A DNA stretch of 64,000 nucleotides from Plantago elongata. Taxonomy: Eukaryota; Streptophyta; Magnoliopsida; Lamiales; Plantaginaceae. The first letter of the stretch is position 1; every line of letters begins with the position of its first letter. Shown in pieces: positions 35,017 to 46,657 of this stretch. The notes below the pieces were generated by a model. The model saw only the letters and a program-made list of their open reading frames with translations, had not been told where the DNA came from and searched no databases. The stretch is from NCBI GenBank assembly GCA_036897095.1, contig JAYMSP010000093.1, forward strand, positions 22,205-86,204, given 5' to 3'. The position numbers were made by a program, and so were the translations under genes.

Positions 35017-37019
35017 TAGCAATAAGGGGTTGAAAATATCACTTATATACATACATATTCACACTTGATCTTATCCTGATGACTTGGACAAATCATCTAA
35101 TGGATGTTTCATCTTTGTTTACCATGTATCTGTCATTTGTCGCACAGCAAGAACGGGTTATTTCTTATATATTGAATGGATTCTCAAAAGAAAGTCGTTT
35201 TAATATCTCTTCAACTTCTTAAACTTTTGGGACGGTGAAATACTTTTGGTTGAAATTAAGGTTGTCGTGGTTGCTGCACTGGGCAGTGTACGTTCTATTT
35301 AGAAACAATACATCCAAAATAGGAACATATCATCACTTCTGTCCGATCTATTAACTCTATATGCTCTTGCGAAAATAGTTTGGACCTTTCCAAAATAGGA
35401 CCACAGAGTATGCTAGAAGTGTCATTCAATTGTACCTCAGTCATATCACTGGGATTCAGGGACTCATCTGTACCTCAGTCAGTACCTAGACCACTCATAG
35501 CATATTCCAATTGTAATCCACCTATCCTTTTTTTCCATCCTCGACCCACCAGCCACAGTGAGGGGTGAAATCAATCCCACAACGAACAACAAGACCCCAA
35601 CCTTTATCTCCTCTCATGTGTCAAACAATATAGAACCTAGAGAATAGTAATTTTGTTTAAGGTTTATATAATGTTTCCTCTATGAACCGCGAACCACAGG
35701 GATTATCACATAATCGAGTCGTACGTGGTACTTTATTCCCTACACAATCACCATAGATACACACTCTAATTTTCCTTCATTTTACCAGATGTTATTCTCT
35801 TGGTTTATCTATAAAAGGTCTACTAGTCCTCATTATACACACATTTATTTCAAACTATCTAAGCCGAGAAAGGTTTCAACCGGAACTCTTTTACAACCTC
35901 GTTGACTGCTAACTCTCCCAACTTATCTTAGGCAAGTTCGCTAATGTGTCTAACCCGTTCGATCTATCGGGCCACATAGGATCCATGTAGATATCACTTC
36001 TTCTGTTCTGAATTTTATACATTTACAAATTTACTATTGTCAGTCTCTAGTTCTCACATAACTTCTTCGGGACAAAGGGAGCACACTTTCTCTATCTTTT
36101 TCTTTCTCTTTCGTGTGCACTGAGCACATTGATCTTGACATTGGCATGGAATACACATGCAGGACCAAACAATATCTGAAATTTTAATAAAGAGGAGTGT
36201 ACGTGAATTGAAACGTGACACAACTCAATAGGTTTATGAATGAGGAAGTTACTATCAACAATGATACCAAGAAACAATAAGTTTGTCATGTTGCAATCGA
36301 TTCGATGCAACAAAAACAAAAGAGATTTTAGTTTTTAGATATTCATATTTCTAAGCATTCATTATTGTCTCTTTCGTCTCTTATTCTAGGCCAGCTAATT
36401 GTGGTAGTAGTATGTTTTCTTCCTATATATCTCCAGATTCATGCCTGCTTGCTTGTAAGCTGTAAAGTTCAACAGTTACTTGTAGTGGAAAAGGACTGTA
36501 CAATATCATGTAGTCCGGTTACGAACAGAAAGGGGAGTTCAAGAATAATTGAGGTCGTTGAAGTAATAGTGAAATGAGTGTTAATCGAATTACTCGACTT
36601 CAACACAGTAGTAGTAGTTCATAAACATGGTGGTGTTTCTGAACTATTGGAATCTGGTACTGCCATATTTCTTTAATGCTGTGGATGACATCATAAGGGA
36701 AATATCTTTCTAATGAATAAGAAAATAACAGTAATTAATAGATTTAGAGAAGTAGATCAATCTAGCTTAGATTCTTCATTCTCTGATGCAACTTGTAATT
36801 CAATTATCATATGATGTTAAAGTTGAAGAAGATAATAGTATCTACAGGAGAAGTTAGGTTCATTCAATTCAACTGAAAACTCGTTCAGTTCAGTTCAGTT
36901 CAGTTTCATTCCATTCAGTTCGATTCTGTTTAATTATATTTTATACTACAATTCAATGTAAAAAATCACAGTTGAAGAACATAGTCTTACAATATTAATA
37001 TTTGTGTAGAAAGAATATA

Positions 37020-40000
37020 GAAAATAAGGAGAATTACATATATAAATCACTTAACAACAACTATTACATATAAGGATGGATTTTTAGCCCTAATTTCTCT
37101 CAATCACAATATGACTTTTCATAAATGTCCTTCATTCATTTATCTCTTACACAAAAGAAGAACTCTAACAAATTAATAAAAAAAGGTCATTCTATTTTTT
37201 TGAGCCCTAATGTTTCTCAACTACAACATGATGTTCTATTAATGCTCCTCATTTTTTTCCCTCCAATTCTATCATACTTCTGTATATACGAAATTCATTT
37301 GTTCTTCATTTTACCAGATGTTATTCTCTTCTTCTGTTGCATTTTTATCTCTCAATCAGATTCTTTCACTCGTTTTTTATGTCTTTGTAATAATTTTTTA
37401 AAAGAGGTCTTATATGTAATCAAGAGGCATCTTTATGTACTTTTCTATACAAAGTATTAACTTTATCATCATTTGTACTAGTTTCAGCATTATTTAATTT
37501 CGAAACTCATACAGCTAGTTTCAGAACAACAAAAATTCAATTTTATGTTCACAAAAATTGGTTTTAAAAACACAAAAATTAGTTTTATGTCTGCAAAAGC
37601 TAATTTCAAAATCACAAATCATAGTTTCATGAATATATAAGCTAGTTTAAAAAACACTAAAATTAGTTTGAAGTACTATCACACAAGATTTATTAGTTTA
37701 TAATTTAATGTGAATTAAAGGTAATTTCATCGACTCAAAACATAGAACCCTAAAAAATCACTTTGAAAATTCCCTCCGGAAGCTATGGTCTTAATTCGGG
37801 TTTAGGGTTGATGACGAGTACATGGAGACCGCCTTGTACTCCGTCCTCAACCCTAAACCCTAATTAAGCGTTTCACGGTACGACAATGTAGTTTCAGCAA
37901 AAGAAAAGAACTAGTGTCAAATTCATTGAGCTAGTTTTTATGATGATTAATACTAGTTTCATGCCCACACAAGCTAGTTTCATGGACTCAAAATCTAGTT
38001 TCATAGTTCTAAAACCCTAAAGGGGATCATGAACCCTAAAAAACGAACTTAATATGAAAATTCACTCCGAAAGCTACGGTCTTAATTAGGGTTAGGGTTG
38101 AGGAGGGGTACATACCTTAAACCCTAATTAAGCGTTTCTCGGGACTACAATGCTAGTTTTAGTAAAAGAAAAGTACTAGTTTAAGGATCATTGAACTAGT
38201 TTCATGATGATTAAAGCTAATGTCATGGATATAAATACTAGTTTCATGCCCACACAAGCTAGTTTTATGGACTCAAAACCTAGTTTCATAGGTCTAAGAC
38301 CCTTAAGGAAATGGTGAACCCTAAAAAAATCCACGATTTGAAAACTTTCTCCAGGAGCTACGGTCTTAATAAGGGTGAAAATCCTAAACCCCAATTAAGC
38401 TTTTCTCGGGGCTACGATGCTAGTTTCAGCACAAGAAAAGTAATATTTTCAGTTTCATTGAGCTAGTTTCATGATGATTAATACTAGTTTCATAGGTATA
38501 ACACCTAGTTTCACGCCCACACAAACTAATTTCATAGACTCAAAATCTAGTTTCATAGTTCTAAAATATTAAAGAGAATGGTGAACCCTAAAAAACCACT
38601 AAATTTGAAAACTCCTCCAAGGACTATGGTCTTAATTAGGGTTTAGGGTTGAGGAAGTGTACATGGCTACCGCCATGTACTTGTCCTCCTCCTAAATCCT
38701 AGTTAAGTGTTTATCGAGACTGTAATGCTAGTTTCAGCAAAAGAAAATTATTAGTTTCAGGTTTATTGAGCTAGTTTCATGATGATTAAAGCTAATTTCA
38801 TGATATTAATTTTTTATTAGTTTTACATTCACATAAGCCTGTTTCAGATTCACAAAACCTAGTTTCATAATCTTTTGTATTAATTTCTTATTCACAAAAG
38901 CTAGTTTCAGAACAACAAAAATTAATTTCAGGTTTACAAAATCTAGTTTCAATAACATAAAAACTAATTTCAAAACCACAAAACCTAATTTCATGATATT
39001 TTATATTAGTTTCATATTCACAAAAGCTAGTTTTAGAATAACAAAAACCTAGTTTCATGTTCACAAAAATTAGTTTCATTTCACAAAAACTAGTTTTAGA
39101 TTGACACAAACCTATTTTCATGATCTTTTGTATCATTTCATATTCACAAACGCTAGTTTCATAACAACAAAAATTAATTTCAAGTTCACAAAAGCTAATT
39201 TCAATAACACATAAACTAATTTCAAAATCACAAAACCTAGTTCCTTGATATTTTGTATTAGTTTATGAACAAACTAGTTTCTTATTATCAAAAAATCCTA
39301 AAACTAGTGCGAACATGTTTGAAACTAACTGTTATATATATAACAATAAAAAACTAGTTTCATGTTCACAAAAACTAGTTTCAAAAACACGAAAGTTAAT
39401 TTCAGGAACTCATAAAGCTAGTTTCAGAACCAAAAAAAAAACTAATTTCAAAAACACGAAAGTTAATTTCAAAACAACAAAAATCTAGTTTCAAAAATTA
39501 GTTTCATAAGAAACTTAGTTTCAGAAACATAAATGTTGGTTTCACTAGTTTCAAAAGCAAGCCAAACTAGTTTCAAGAGTATAAATTTTGATTATTAGTT
39601 TCACCGTCAATAATAGTAATTTCAACATAAACACGTAAAACTAGGGAAATGTTCATAATTAAATACTTCAACCGATATCGAGAAGATCAAAAAAAAAGGA
39701 TAAACCCAAGTTTTATGCCAAAAGCATGGTTAAAACCATTGAACGTGAGAGAGACAATGAAATACATTGTGAGAATTGTAAAAAACACATTTTAAAACAG
39801 GAAAAACGAGTGAAAGAATCTGATCAAGAGAAAAATGCGAGAGAAGAGAGAAAAATCTGAAAATAATGAAGAACAAATGAATTTCATATATATAGAAGTA
39901 TAGAAGACCTGGAGAAAAAGAAATAGAAAATTATATTGTAGTTGAGAGAAATTAGGGCTAAAAAAAAGAATGGTCATTTGTACAAGACTTTCTTGGAATG

Positions 40001-40115
40001 GTTCGTGAAAAAGGAAGGAGGGGCATTCATGTTGTGATTAGGAGAAATTAGGGCTCCAAATAGATTGACCTTATATGTAATAGTTTTTTAAAGGAAGTTT
40101 TATATGTATTTAAGA
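37020..40115. mobile_element. About 3.1 kb element with long inverted ends (MULE-like, non-autonomous)
   Basis: Left arm 37020-37390 and right arm 39785-40115 are inverted copies over some 330-370 bases. Shared blocks include AACGAGTGAAAGAATCTGAT, GAAATTCATTTGTTCTTCAT, AGCCCTAATTTCTCTCAA and CTATTACATATAAGG. Arms of this length with a non-coding interior suggest a Mutator-like element or other foldback element. A 9-base near-match (AGAAAGAAT at 37008, AGAAAGACT at 40113) may be a target duplication but is not secure. The interior is the repeat array described separately; no transposase was found. Outer boundaries are uncertain by tens of bases. Confidence 0.65.
37480..39650. repeat. 21-base degenerate array with four telobox hairpins at about 280-base spacing
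   Basis: Variants of ACTAGTTTCATGTTCACAAAA recur about every 18-22 bases for 2.2 kb. Superimposed is a unit of about 266-291 bases whose core is an inverted repeat CTTAATTAGGGTTTAGGGTT...AACCCTAAACCCTAATTAAG. The cores lie at 37790-37868, 38081-38132, 38365-38399 (shortened) and 38631-38707. The arms contain AAACCCTAA telobox sequences. On the minus strand the 21-base period yields heptad-like frames (MKLGFV, LKLxFV) that are by-products, not a protein. Confidence 0.75.
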
Positions 40116-41618
40116 AAGACTGTATTGATTTTACCAGCAACTGTTTACTTGAAAACATTTGTTAACAAAACACCATTTTGAGTAGCAACCAGATAGTTTG
40201 TTATAGCACTAAACAGTAAAAAACGAAGTTGAAAATTTTAGGTATTTAACATCTAAGTTTAAAAGTAATTCTATGTTAACTAAGTTACTATTCATCAACT
40301 AAAATCATCGACTCAATTATGTAACTCTATTTCAAAGAGGCACTTTCGATACTATGACACTATGACTTGAGAAGGTCTTGTTTACTCGAGAATTGAGACC
40401 AGAGTCTCCAACTAATCTTAGGGTAAATGGGCCGAAAAGAAAGTTTCAAATCCACACTATATGGGTAGTACTCAGGTAGATACAGGAATGGATCAGCTTA
40501 TGAGCCAAAATTTTAGTCCAGCTCCAGCAACATAGAAGCTGGATGATCTGGATCTTGGAGTTAAGAACGTTTCATCTCCTTACATCCATATTCCGAATTT
40601 GATCGAAACTCGGAGATATAAGGGTAGGCGAGCGGTAATGAAACTATAGTAGCAACACTTAGTAGATACTCCGGATTCGAGCACTGTCAAGTTCTAAACA
40701 AGGTGAATTCGATGGCTTGGTTCAAATTTCAAAAGGAATAGTAATTACAAAACAAATGGTAAATTATCACTATGAAACAAAGAATTAGTGACTAATGACA
40801 CACTAAACAAAACCATTGCCGCCCATTGGAGCACAAAATACCTGTGTTCACCTCCCCTTGACTGCTATTGCCACATTCAGTGGCACATAGTTTCTTCACC
40901 AATACCAACAATTCACAATTACAAGGAAACTACCACTTACAGTAAAAGATATACTATATCATAGTTGGCATGTTAAAATTATACAAACTTATGCGAGAAA
41001 CGGTTTCTCTGAGAGACATGATCTACATCACATGTTTAGCTACATATATAAAATATTCAGCTTCAAACATACTATGTATTATTTAACTTCATTACCCTGC
41101 ATCATATGCTAAAATAGTATTAAACGTGCAATGTTTATAGCTAAATATGTGACGTTAATTCCGTATATCAGAGACGGACTATCGTAAAAGATATACAGGT
41201 TTGCCAGGTTAGCACAACCTGAAGCATTCTCTTTAGGAAATTCTTGAAAAGTAAGAATGAAATCAGAGATCTATGATCAAAAAGAGGTAGATTTTCAAGA
41301 GTCAAATAATTGAAAACTAACTAAAACCACATGGTGGTGGTGCTGGTGAACTGAATTTGGACTCAATTAATTATACTATACTTCATCTTCCCTATGCAGC
41401 CAGATAATTCTCCTTACAGAAAGGCTATGGTTCATCTGTAACTTCCATTCCTTAAAATCTGCCTCCCTGTTGTTAATAGTATATACACCAAGTGGCCTTT
41501 GCCAATTGCTATATATATATACTCTAATCAGGTTCATTTGTATTCATTCAAAAACAGAGGGAAATAGAAAAACAAAACAGGAGTCTTCTCTTACCTAGAA
41601 GGAAAAGGAAAAGTTGAG
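40116..41618. other. Spacer and ACC oxidase promoter
   Basis: No gene seen. The last 120 bases hold CCAAT (41502-41506) and a TATA box (41509-41520). Confidence 0.5.
41509..41520 (+). promoter_or_regulatory. Probable TATA box of the ACC oxidase gene
   Basis: CTATATATATAT lies 99-110 bases before the ATG, directly after GCCAATTGC, which carries a CCAAT core. This implies a leader of roughly 70-80 bases. Confidence 0.55.
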
Positions 41619-42761
41619 ATGGAGATCCCTGTGATTGACTTCAGTAAGCTTGAGACTGGTGAGAGGAGTGAAACGATGACTCTCTTGCACGAGGCCTGCG
41701 AAAAATGGGGATTCTTTATGGTAATAATCTTCATATTCTATGTTTATGATGCATCTTCATTAGTCACTTTTATTTGTCTATAAACACCAACTGCATATAA
41801 CACCAAGAACTTAAAGCTAACATGTCATCTATTATGCTTTTCAATAACATGTAGAGTGTAATAATATGTGCAGATTGAGAATCATGGAATTGACACAGAG
41901 ACTATGGAGAAACTAAAGGATCTTATGAATCAGCATTATGAAGACAACTTAAAAGCAAGTTTCTATGACTCAGAGACAGCAAAGAACCTGGAGAAAAATG
42001 GATTTATCAGCGGAAAGGATTGGGAGACCACCTTCTTCGCCTGGCATCGTCCCAATTCCAACATCAATGAGCTCAACGGCCTCTCCAAAGATCTCCGGTA
42101 AGCTATTAAAGTCACATAATCTAACATAAAATATCTATGAAAGCATGAATCATTGTATTGATTAGTAAATTGTATGTGCAGCAAAACCATGGATGACTAC
42201 ATTGATCAACTAGTTCAGCTAGCAGAAAAGCTTTCACAGCTCATGTGTGAGAACCTGGGTATAGAGAAGAACTACATAATGGAGGCTTTTTCAGGAAGCA
42301 AGGGCCCTTCTGTTGGGACAAAGGTGGCAATATACCCTCAGTGTCCACGTCCCGAACTCATCAGAGGACTTCGAGAACATACAGATGCTGGCGGTATCAT
42401 TCTGCTGCTCCAAGATGACCAAGTTCCCGGTCTAGAATTTTTCAAAGACGGGAAATGGGTGAAAATTCCACCATCCAAGAACAATAGGATTTTTATAAAC
42501 ACTGGTGATCAGGTAGAAATCCTGAGTAATGGGGTGTACAAGAGTGCTTTGCACCGAGTTATGGCGATGCAGGATGGAAAAAGGCTCTCCATTGCCACAT
42601 TTTATAACCCTGCTGGTGATGCAGTAATTTCTCCAGCTTCCAAGCTGCTACTTCCAAATAATATCCGCTTTGAAGACTATCTCAAGTTCTATACTACGAC
42701 TAAGTTTGGAGACAAGGGCATGAGATTTGAGTCCCTGAAGAACATGAAGAATGGAAATTGA
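41619..42761 (+). CDS. ACO1: 1-aminocyclopropane-1-carboxylate oxidase (ACO1, At2g19590 type)
   Basis: Three exons, 41619-41720, 41874-42097 and 42182-42761, giving 301 residues. The enzyme converts ACC to ethylene in the cytoplasm, needing Fe(II), ascorbate and CO2. The non-haem iron triad is H175, D177 (REHTDAGG) and H233 (LHRVM). The ascorbate/bicarbonate-binding RxS is R243-L-S245. The N-terminus MEIPVIDFSKL and the DIOX_N block ACEKWGFFM..NHGI are typical, as are WETTFF and NPAGDAVISPA. The C-terminus is short (ends ESLKNMKNGN), as in the At2g19590 branch, rather than the longer ACO2/ACO4 branch. Intron positions suit the family. A 20-base T/C tract follows the stop in the 3' region. The start is fixed by the conserved opening. 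Confidence 0.94.
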
Positions 42762-43246
42762 ATCTTTCTTTACCACAGAGGAGTATAAACCAGCTGTGTA
42801 ATAATCTCGGCATTATATTGGCACTATCATTTTCGTCGGTGTGTTACTTTTTTTTTTTTTTCGTTTTTTTTTTTCCAGTGTCAAGTCAAGAGAAGCTGCT
42901 ATACTGCTTCCTCAATTGTAACTCAATAAAGGTCACAGTTTTACCATATATATAAAGTATGCGAAACTTGAGGCTGCTTCAATCATGATCTTAACTGATA
43001 ACTGGTTCATATCTTGAGAATAAATTGCACATAAAACACAAGTTCATAACAAGGTAAGACACAAGCAATCCTCTACCGTCATCTTCTCATTTACACCCTC
43101 AGAGGTAGTTCCAGGGTATAAATACAAAAAGAAAACAAAATCATGTCACATAAGCAGGGAAAGAAATATACTGTCGAAGTCCTCTCTTTTTGGAATGGTC
43201 ACTTTTGGACTATTTTTCAACTTTTACACACATTATGAGCAACTTG
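42762..43246. other. Convergent 3' regions of ACC oxidase and FANCE-like genes
   Basis: No gene seen; contains a T-rich tract (about 42848-42875) and a possible plant poly(A) signal AATAAA at 42926. Confidence 0.5.
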
Positions 43247-44874
43247 TTACAAGGCAGACAATTTTGATAGTATTGATTTGGTCACAATTGTATTAGTAGT
43301 TTCAACAACCAATGCTAACGAATGCTTGTGATGCTTCAACAAGGGGGCACATTTGTTGACAAAGCACAACATAAAATTGCCAAACTTCAAAGATCTCGAG
43401 TACCTGGGGGTGAATTTACAAACCAGGTGAACAAGCTGATCGACTGAATCTTGTGACAGATGAACATTGTAATTCAAGATGTTCTGAAACAAGCAGAATA
43501 AAGACTCGGTCCACACAACTCCATCGCCAATCAGACATCGGTGACAGGGAAGGCAGATGAATTTCCGTGCATCCTTATCTCCACCAAGCAATTTATGGCA
43601 AAACGCAGAAACATGAGCAGTGTGCAAGCATTTTTTAACCACCCTAGTAACCACATCACTTATGTAGCTATTAATACCCTTTGTTTGAAGAATCAGAGGA
43701 AACAAAATGGCATACTCCGAGCTCCTTTGATGGGACTTGCAGTATTCAACTGTTGCACTAATTAGTAAACGAGATGGTGGTTCATTGAGGGTCAGTAACT
43801 TAGGAAGGATAACTGAACAAAAGACATGACTTGTCCAACCAAGCTCATCGACATCATTTCCATCCAACAAATGACATACTAAAATCGCAACGAACTCATC
43901 TTCTACATTCCATGGCTCAATCAAACTCAAGATTGACAAAGAACTCTCCTTACTAGCCAGACATACTTCCCGAATTTCCGTTGCCAATTCAACAGCTGTT
44001 GATGCAGAATCTAAATTCAAAACCCTTGCATTCAAACTTTTTGCCCGCTTCTCAGTAAGAGCATCTATAGGCCCATCAAACTTCGAGTCATCCACATCAA
44101 CCTCCTCCATCACTTCATCACACTCTTCTAATACCTTATCCTTTACAACCATAGACGACAAGTCTCCATCAAAGGGCATGTTCTGACTTAACTCTTCACG
44201 CGAAAAAGGAAGCCAAGGTAACAATGGCTCACTATCCTTAGCAGCATTCGTAAGCCACTCGGGCAGTGAATGAAAATTATCTTCCACAGTCTCTTCCTCT
44301 TCCGAATCCAAATTCAAATTCTCTATCCATTGATAATTCGACACAGACACTAAATCAAGCAGGTGGTGTGCAGCTTTCTTCACCCAAAAATCAACAACTT
44401 TACCCTCACTCAACATAACTCTAGCTAGTTTACACAGCTCATTCTTGCTAAACCTTTCGTGATCATACGCAAGATACGCTAAAACCCGGGCCTGAACTAA
44501 GTCTGGGAGTGTAAGTATCCACATAACCCTGGTGAGAAAAACAATAAAAACTGAACCTTCTTCATTCTAAAACAAAAAAAAAATCCCAAAATTAAGACAG
44601 GCACCAATAAAAACTGAATCTTTATTCTAAAACGAAAAATACCAAATTTAGTACAACAAGCATAAAAAGAGAAAGGGGTGAACGGTGATTACCTTTTGCG
44701 TTGAGAAGAAGAGGAGGAGTCGGTTAAATGAGTGAGCAGAGAAAGGAAAGAAGCGGTGGAAATGGGAGAGGTATTTGATGAAGAATTGAAAGATTTTGTG
44801 AGCCAAAGTGATGCTTCAGTTTGAGGGCATGGAGAGTTCAAGAAAATGTCGAACAATGGTGTCCACTGTTCCAT
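43247..44874 (-). CDS. FANCE: FANCE-like protein (Fanconi anaemia group E homologue)
   Basis: Two exons, 44874-44693 and 44528-43247, giving 487 residues. The protein opens MEQWTPLFDIFLNSPCP and continues with WILTLPDLVQARVLAYLAYD. An acidic central region (SEEEETVEDN, VMEEVDVDDS) comes next, then a C-terminal all-helical repeat region (VCHLLDGNDVDELGWTSHVF, LLISATVEYCKSHQRSSEYA) as in the FANCE C-terminal domain. In the Fanconi core complex FANCE links FANCC to FANCD2 in interstrand-crosslink repair; in Arabidopsis the FANCC-FANCE-FANCF module limits meiotic crossovers. The family call rests on remembered similarity to At4g29560, with no catalytic motif to confirm it. An upstream in-frame ATG at 44917-44919 would add 15 residues; MEQW fits the family better. 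Confidence 0.68.
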
Positions 44875-46657
44875 TTCCCTTTGATTTTGCTTCAGCAAGA
44901 TCACAGTGAAGAGTGACAATTGGGTTCAGTGACGATTTTCCTCTTTATCTCCATTCCTGCAGAAAATTCAAGCAAATTTGCCGGATTTAGTGAAAAAGGG
45001 GCTAAATTGGATGACAAAACTTAGTTATAGGACTGGTCAGTTAATTGGGCTAGTCCGCTGGTACCTATGACACGCAGATACCGCGTAACCCCTGACACAC
45101 GTCTTTTAATTTTAAATTCGTATTATAAAAAAAGTAATACGTCATTTTAATTATATAAATATATACTATTTATAAAATTCTCTAATAACATAATAAAACT
45201 ATAAAAATCACAAACTACACAATAAAATTTTTATAAGGACTACATTCCTATTAATAGTATATATGGTGTACAAATAAATTAAAATGGCCTAGAATTGAGG
45301 AAGTAGTGGAAACCACAATTTTTGGGACTAATAACTACTTTCAACTTCTTGATTAGTATTAAATATTAATAATAAATAGATGATGGGACAATGTAACAAT
45401 CCGACTACTAATCGAAAGAGGACGACATCATCATTATACATTACTTAATTAAAATTAGGGGTGCACATGGTTCGGATTGATGTGAAGTTTCGAACCACCT
45501 TCAGGTGAATCCGAAACTCGATTCAAATGTCCGGATCGAATTCGGATTGCCCCGATCTCGTATTGAATTTTTTTTTCGAATTTAATTCGAAAAATCCTAA
45601 ATTTAAAAACAAAAATATTTATTGAGACTGATGATGTTGAATCAGGACGGAGATGATGAAGAATTGGACTGGAGCGATGGAGTCATGACTCATCGGTGGT
45701 GGACTGGATAGGAGCCAGCGTGGACCACATTCGATGTAAAGTACGGGATATCAATTTTACTTACATTGATTAAACTACTGATCGAATTCAACTCGTGTCG
45801 TGAGGTCGAGAAGTGAACAATAGAGCAATCAAGATCTTTAACAATTGTGAAGTGGGAAAGATTGCATATCTTCTCGAAGTAGTTATTGACAATCATGAAT
45901 TAACATATTTGATATTTTTAAACTTTAATATATGAGAGTGAAATTCGAATCTCTACATATTTTACTTTTAATATTTGTGTGGAATTACCTCTATTTTACA
46001 CAGAAATTATATTATACCTTTATTAAATTTTTAACGTACAAATACTTAATCTTTTATTCTGAAACGAAAAAATGTCACAGCTAAAATAGAAAAACTTTTT
46101 CAAACCACGTATGATTGATGACCTTGAATTTTGATGACCCTAAATCTTGTGCACAGGGGAGGTATGGTGCACTAAACAAATTGACACTCCAAATATAATT
46201 CGGTAATATCGAATGACATCTATCACTCTAATCATCATAAATGCCAATCAAATCATAACCCTAAATAAATTAGAGATAAGATAGGATTGTAAATCTAAAT
46301 GTATACCCACTAATGCATCAAACGGACAAGTGTATTATGTGTTCCCATTCATAGAAAAGAATTTTCATAATTATTCTATGGGCGCAAAGCATGAACTATT
46401 TTAGAAGCAAATAAAAGAGTTTATTTGTAAAATTGAAAAAACTCTCCCATACTCATTTTATACACATAAAAGAAGTATATACTTTCTTCCACTAGCCCTA
46501 TTATGTCTGGATATTATAATTAAAACTCCAATGATGGAGAACTAGGCAGTATCTTGATACATCCTACCAGACCATAATAATACCTATATATACACACACA
46601 CACATAATCTCACCTTAGTTTATAAAAAGATTGAAAACCAAGAAGAACGTATAAAAA
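44875..46657. other. Divergent intergenic region between FANCE-like and AKT genes
   Basis: No gene seen. 45455-45545 shows the CCGGAT/TTCGGAT-rich degenerate composition noted elsewhere. A probable TATA box for the channel gene lies at 46584-46594. Confidence 0.5.
46584..46594 (+). promoter_or_regulatory. Probable TATA box of the AKT-like gene
   Basis: CTATATATACA followed by (CA)n, about 65 bases before the start codon; would give a short leader of some 35-45 bases. Confidence 0.45.

Larger units (their letters stand above)
33401..37016. other. Gene-free 3.6 kb left of the long-inverted-repeat element
   Basis: No gene recognised. Contains a three-copy degenerate tandem repeat split by a MITE (33736-34460), a 22-base-period repeat (34975-35016) and a short (GTTCA)n tract (36883-36905). 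The rest is AT-rich without coding signals I can name. Confidence 0.5.

Noticed and set aside
35380-35568. 62-residue plus-strand frame
   Set aside because: Isolated, no homology recognised, base composition like the surrounding spacer.
36050-36090. GGGACAAAGGGAGCA as the end of a Stowaway MITE
   Set aside because: Resembles the terminal sequence, but no partner end or TA duplication was found upstream.
37790-38707. TTTAGGG/CCCTAAA motifs as an interstitial telomere
   Set aside because: Only one or two units per arm, embedded in a hairpin; better described as teloboxes.
38806-39136. Minus-strand open frames with seven-residue periodicity (MKLGFVVLKLVF...)
   Set aside because: The period is simply the 21-base DNA repeat read in frame; codon content and flanks show no gene structure.
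37480-39650. Regular repeat spacing resembling a CRISPR array
   Set aside because: Degenerate plant satellite without conserved repeats or unique spacers; eukaryotic nuclear context.
37125-39977. Related hydrophobic open frames at 37125-37460 (+) and 39792-39977 (-)
   Set aside because: Their similarity is explained by the inverted arms of the element; no start context, splice signals or known domain.
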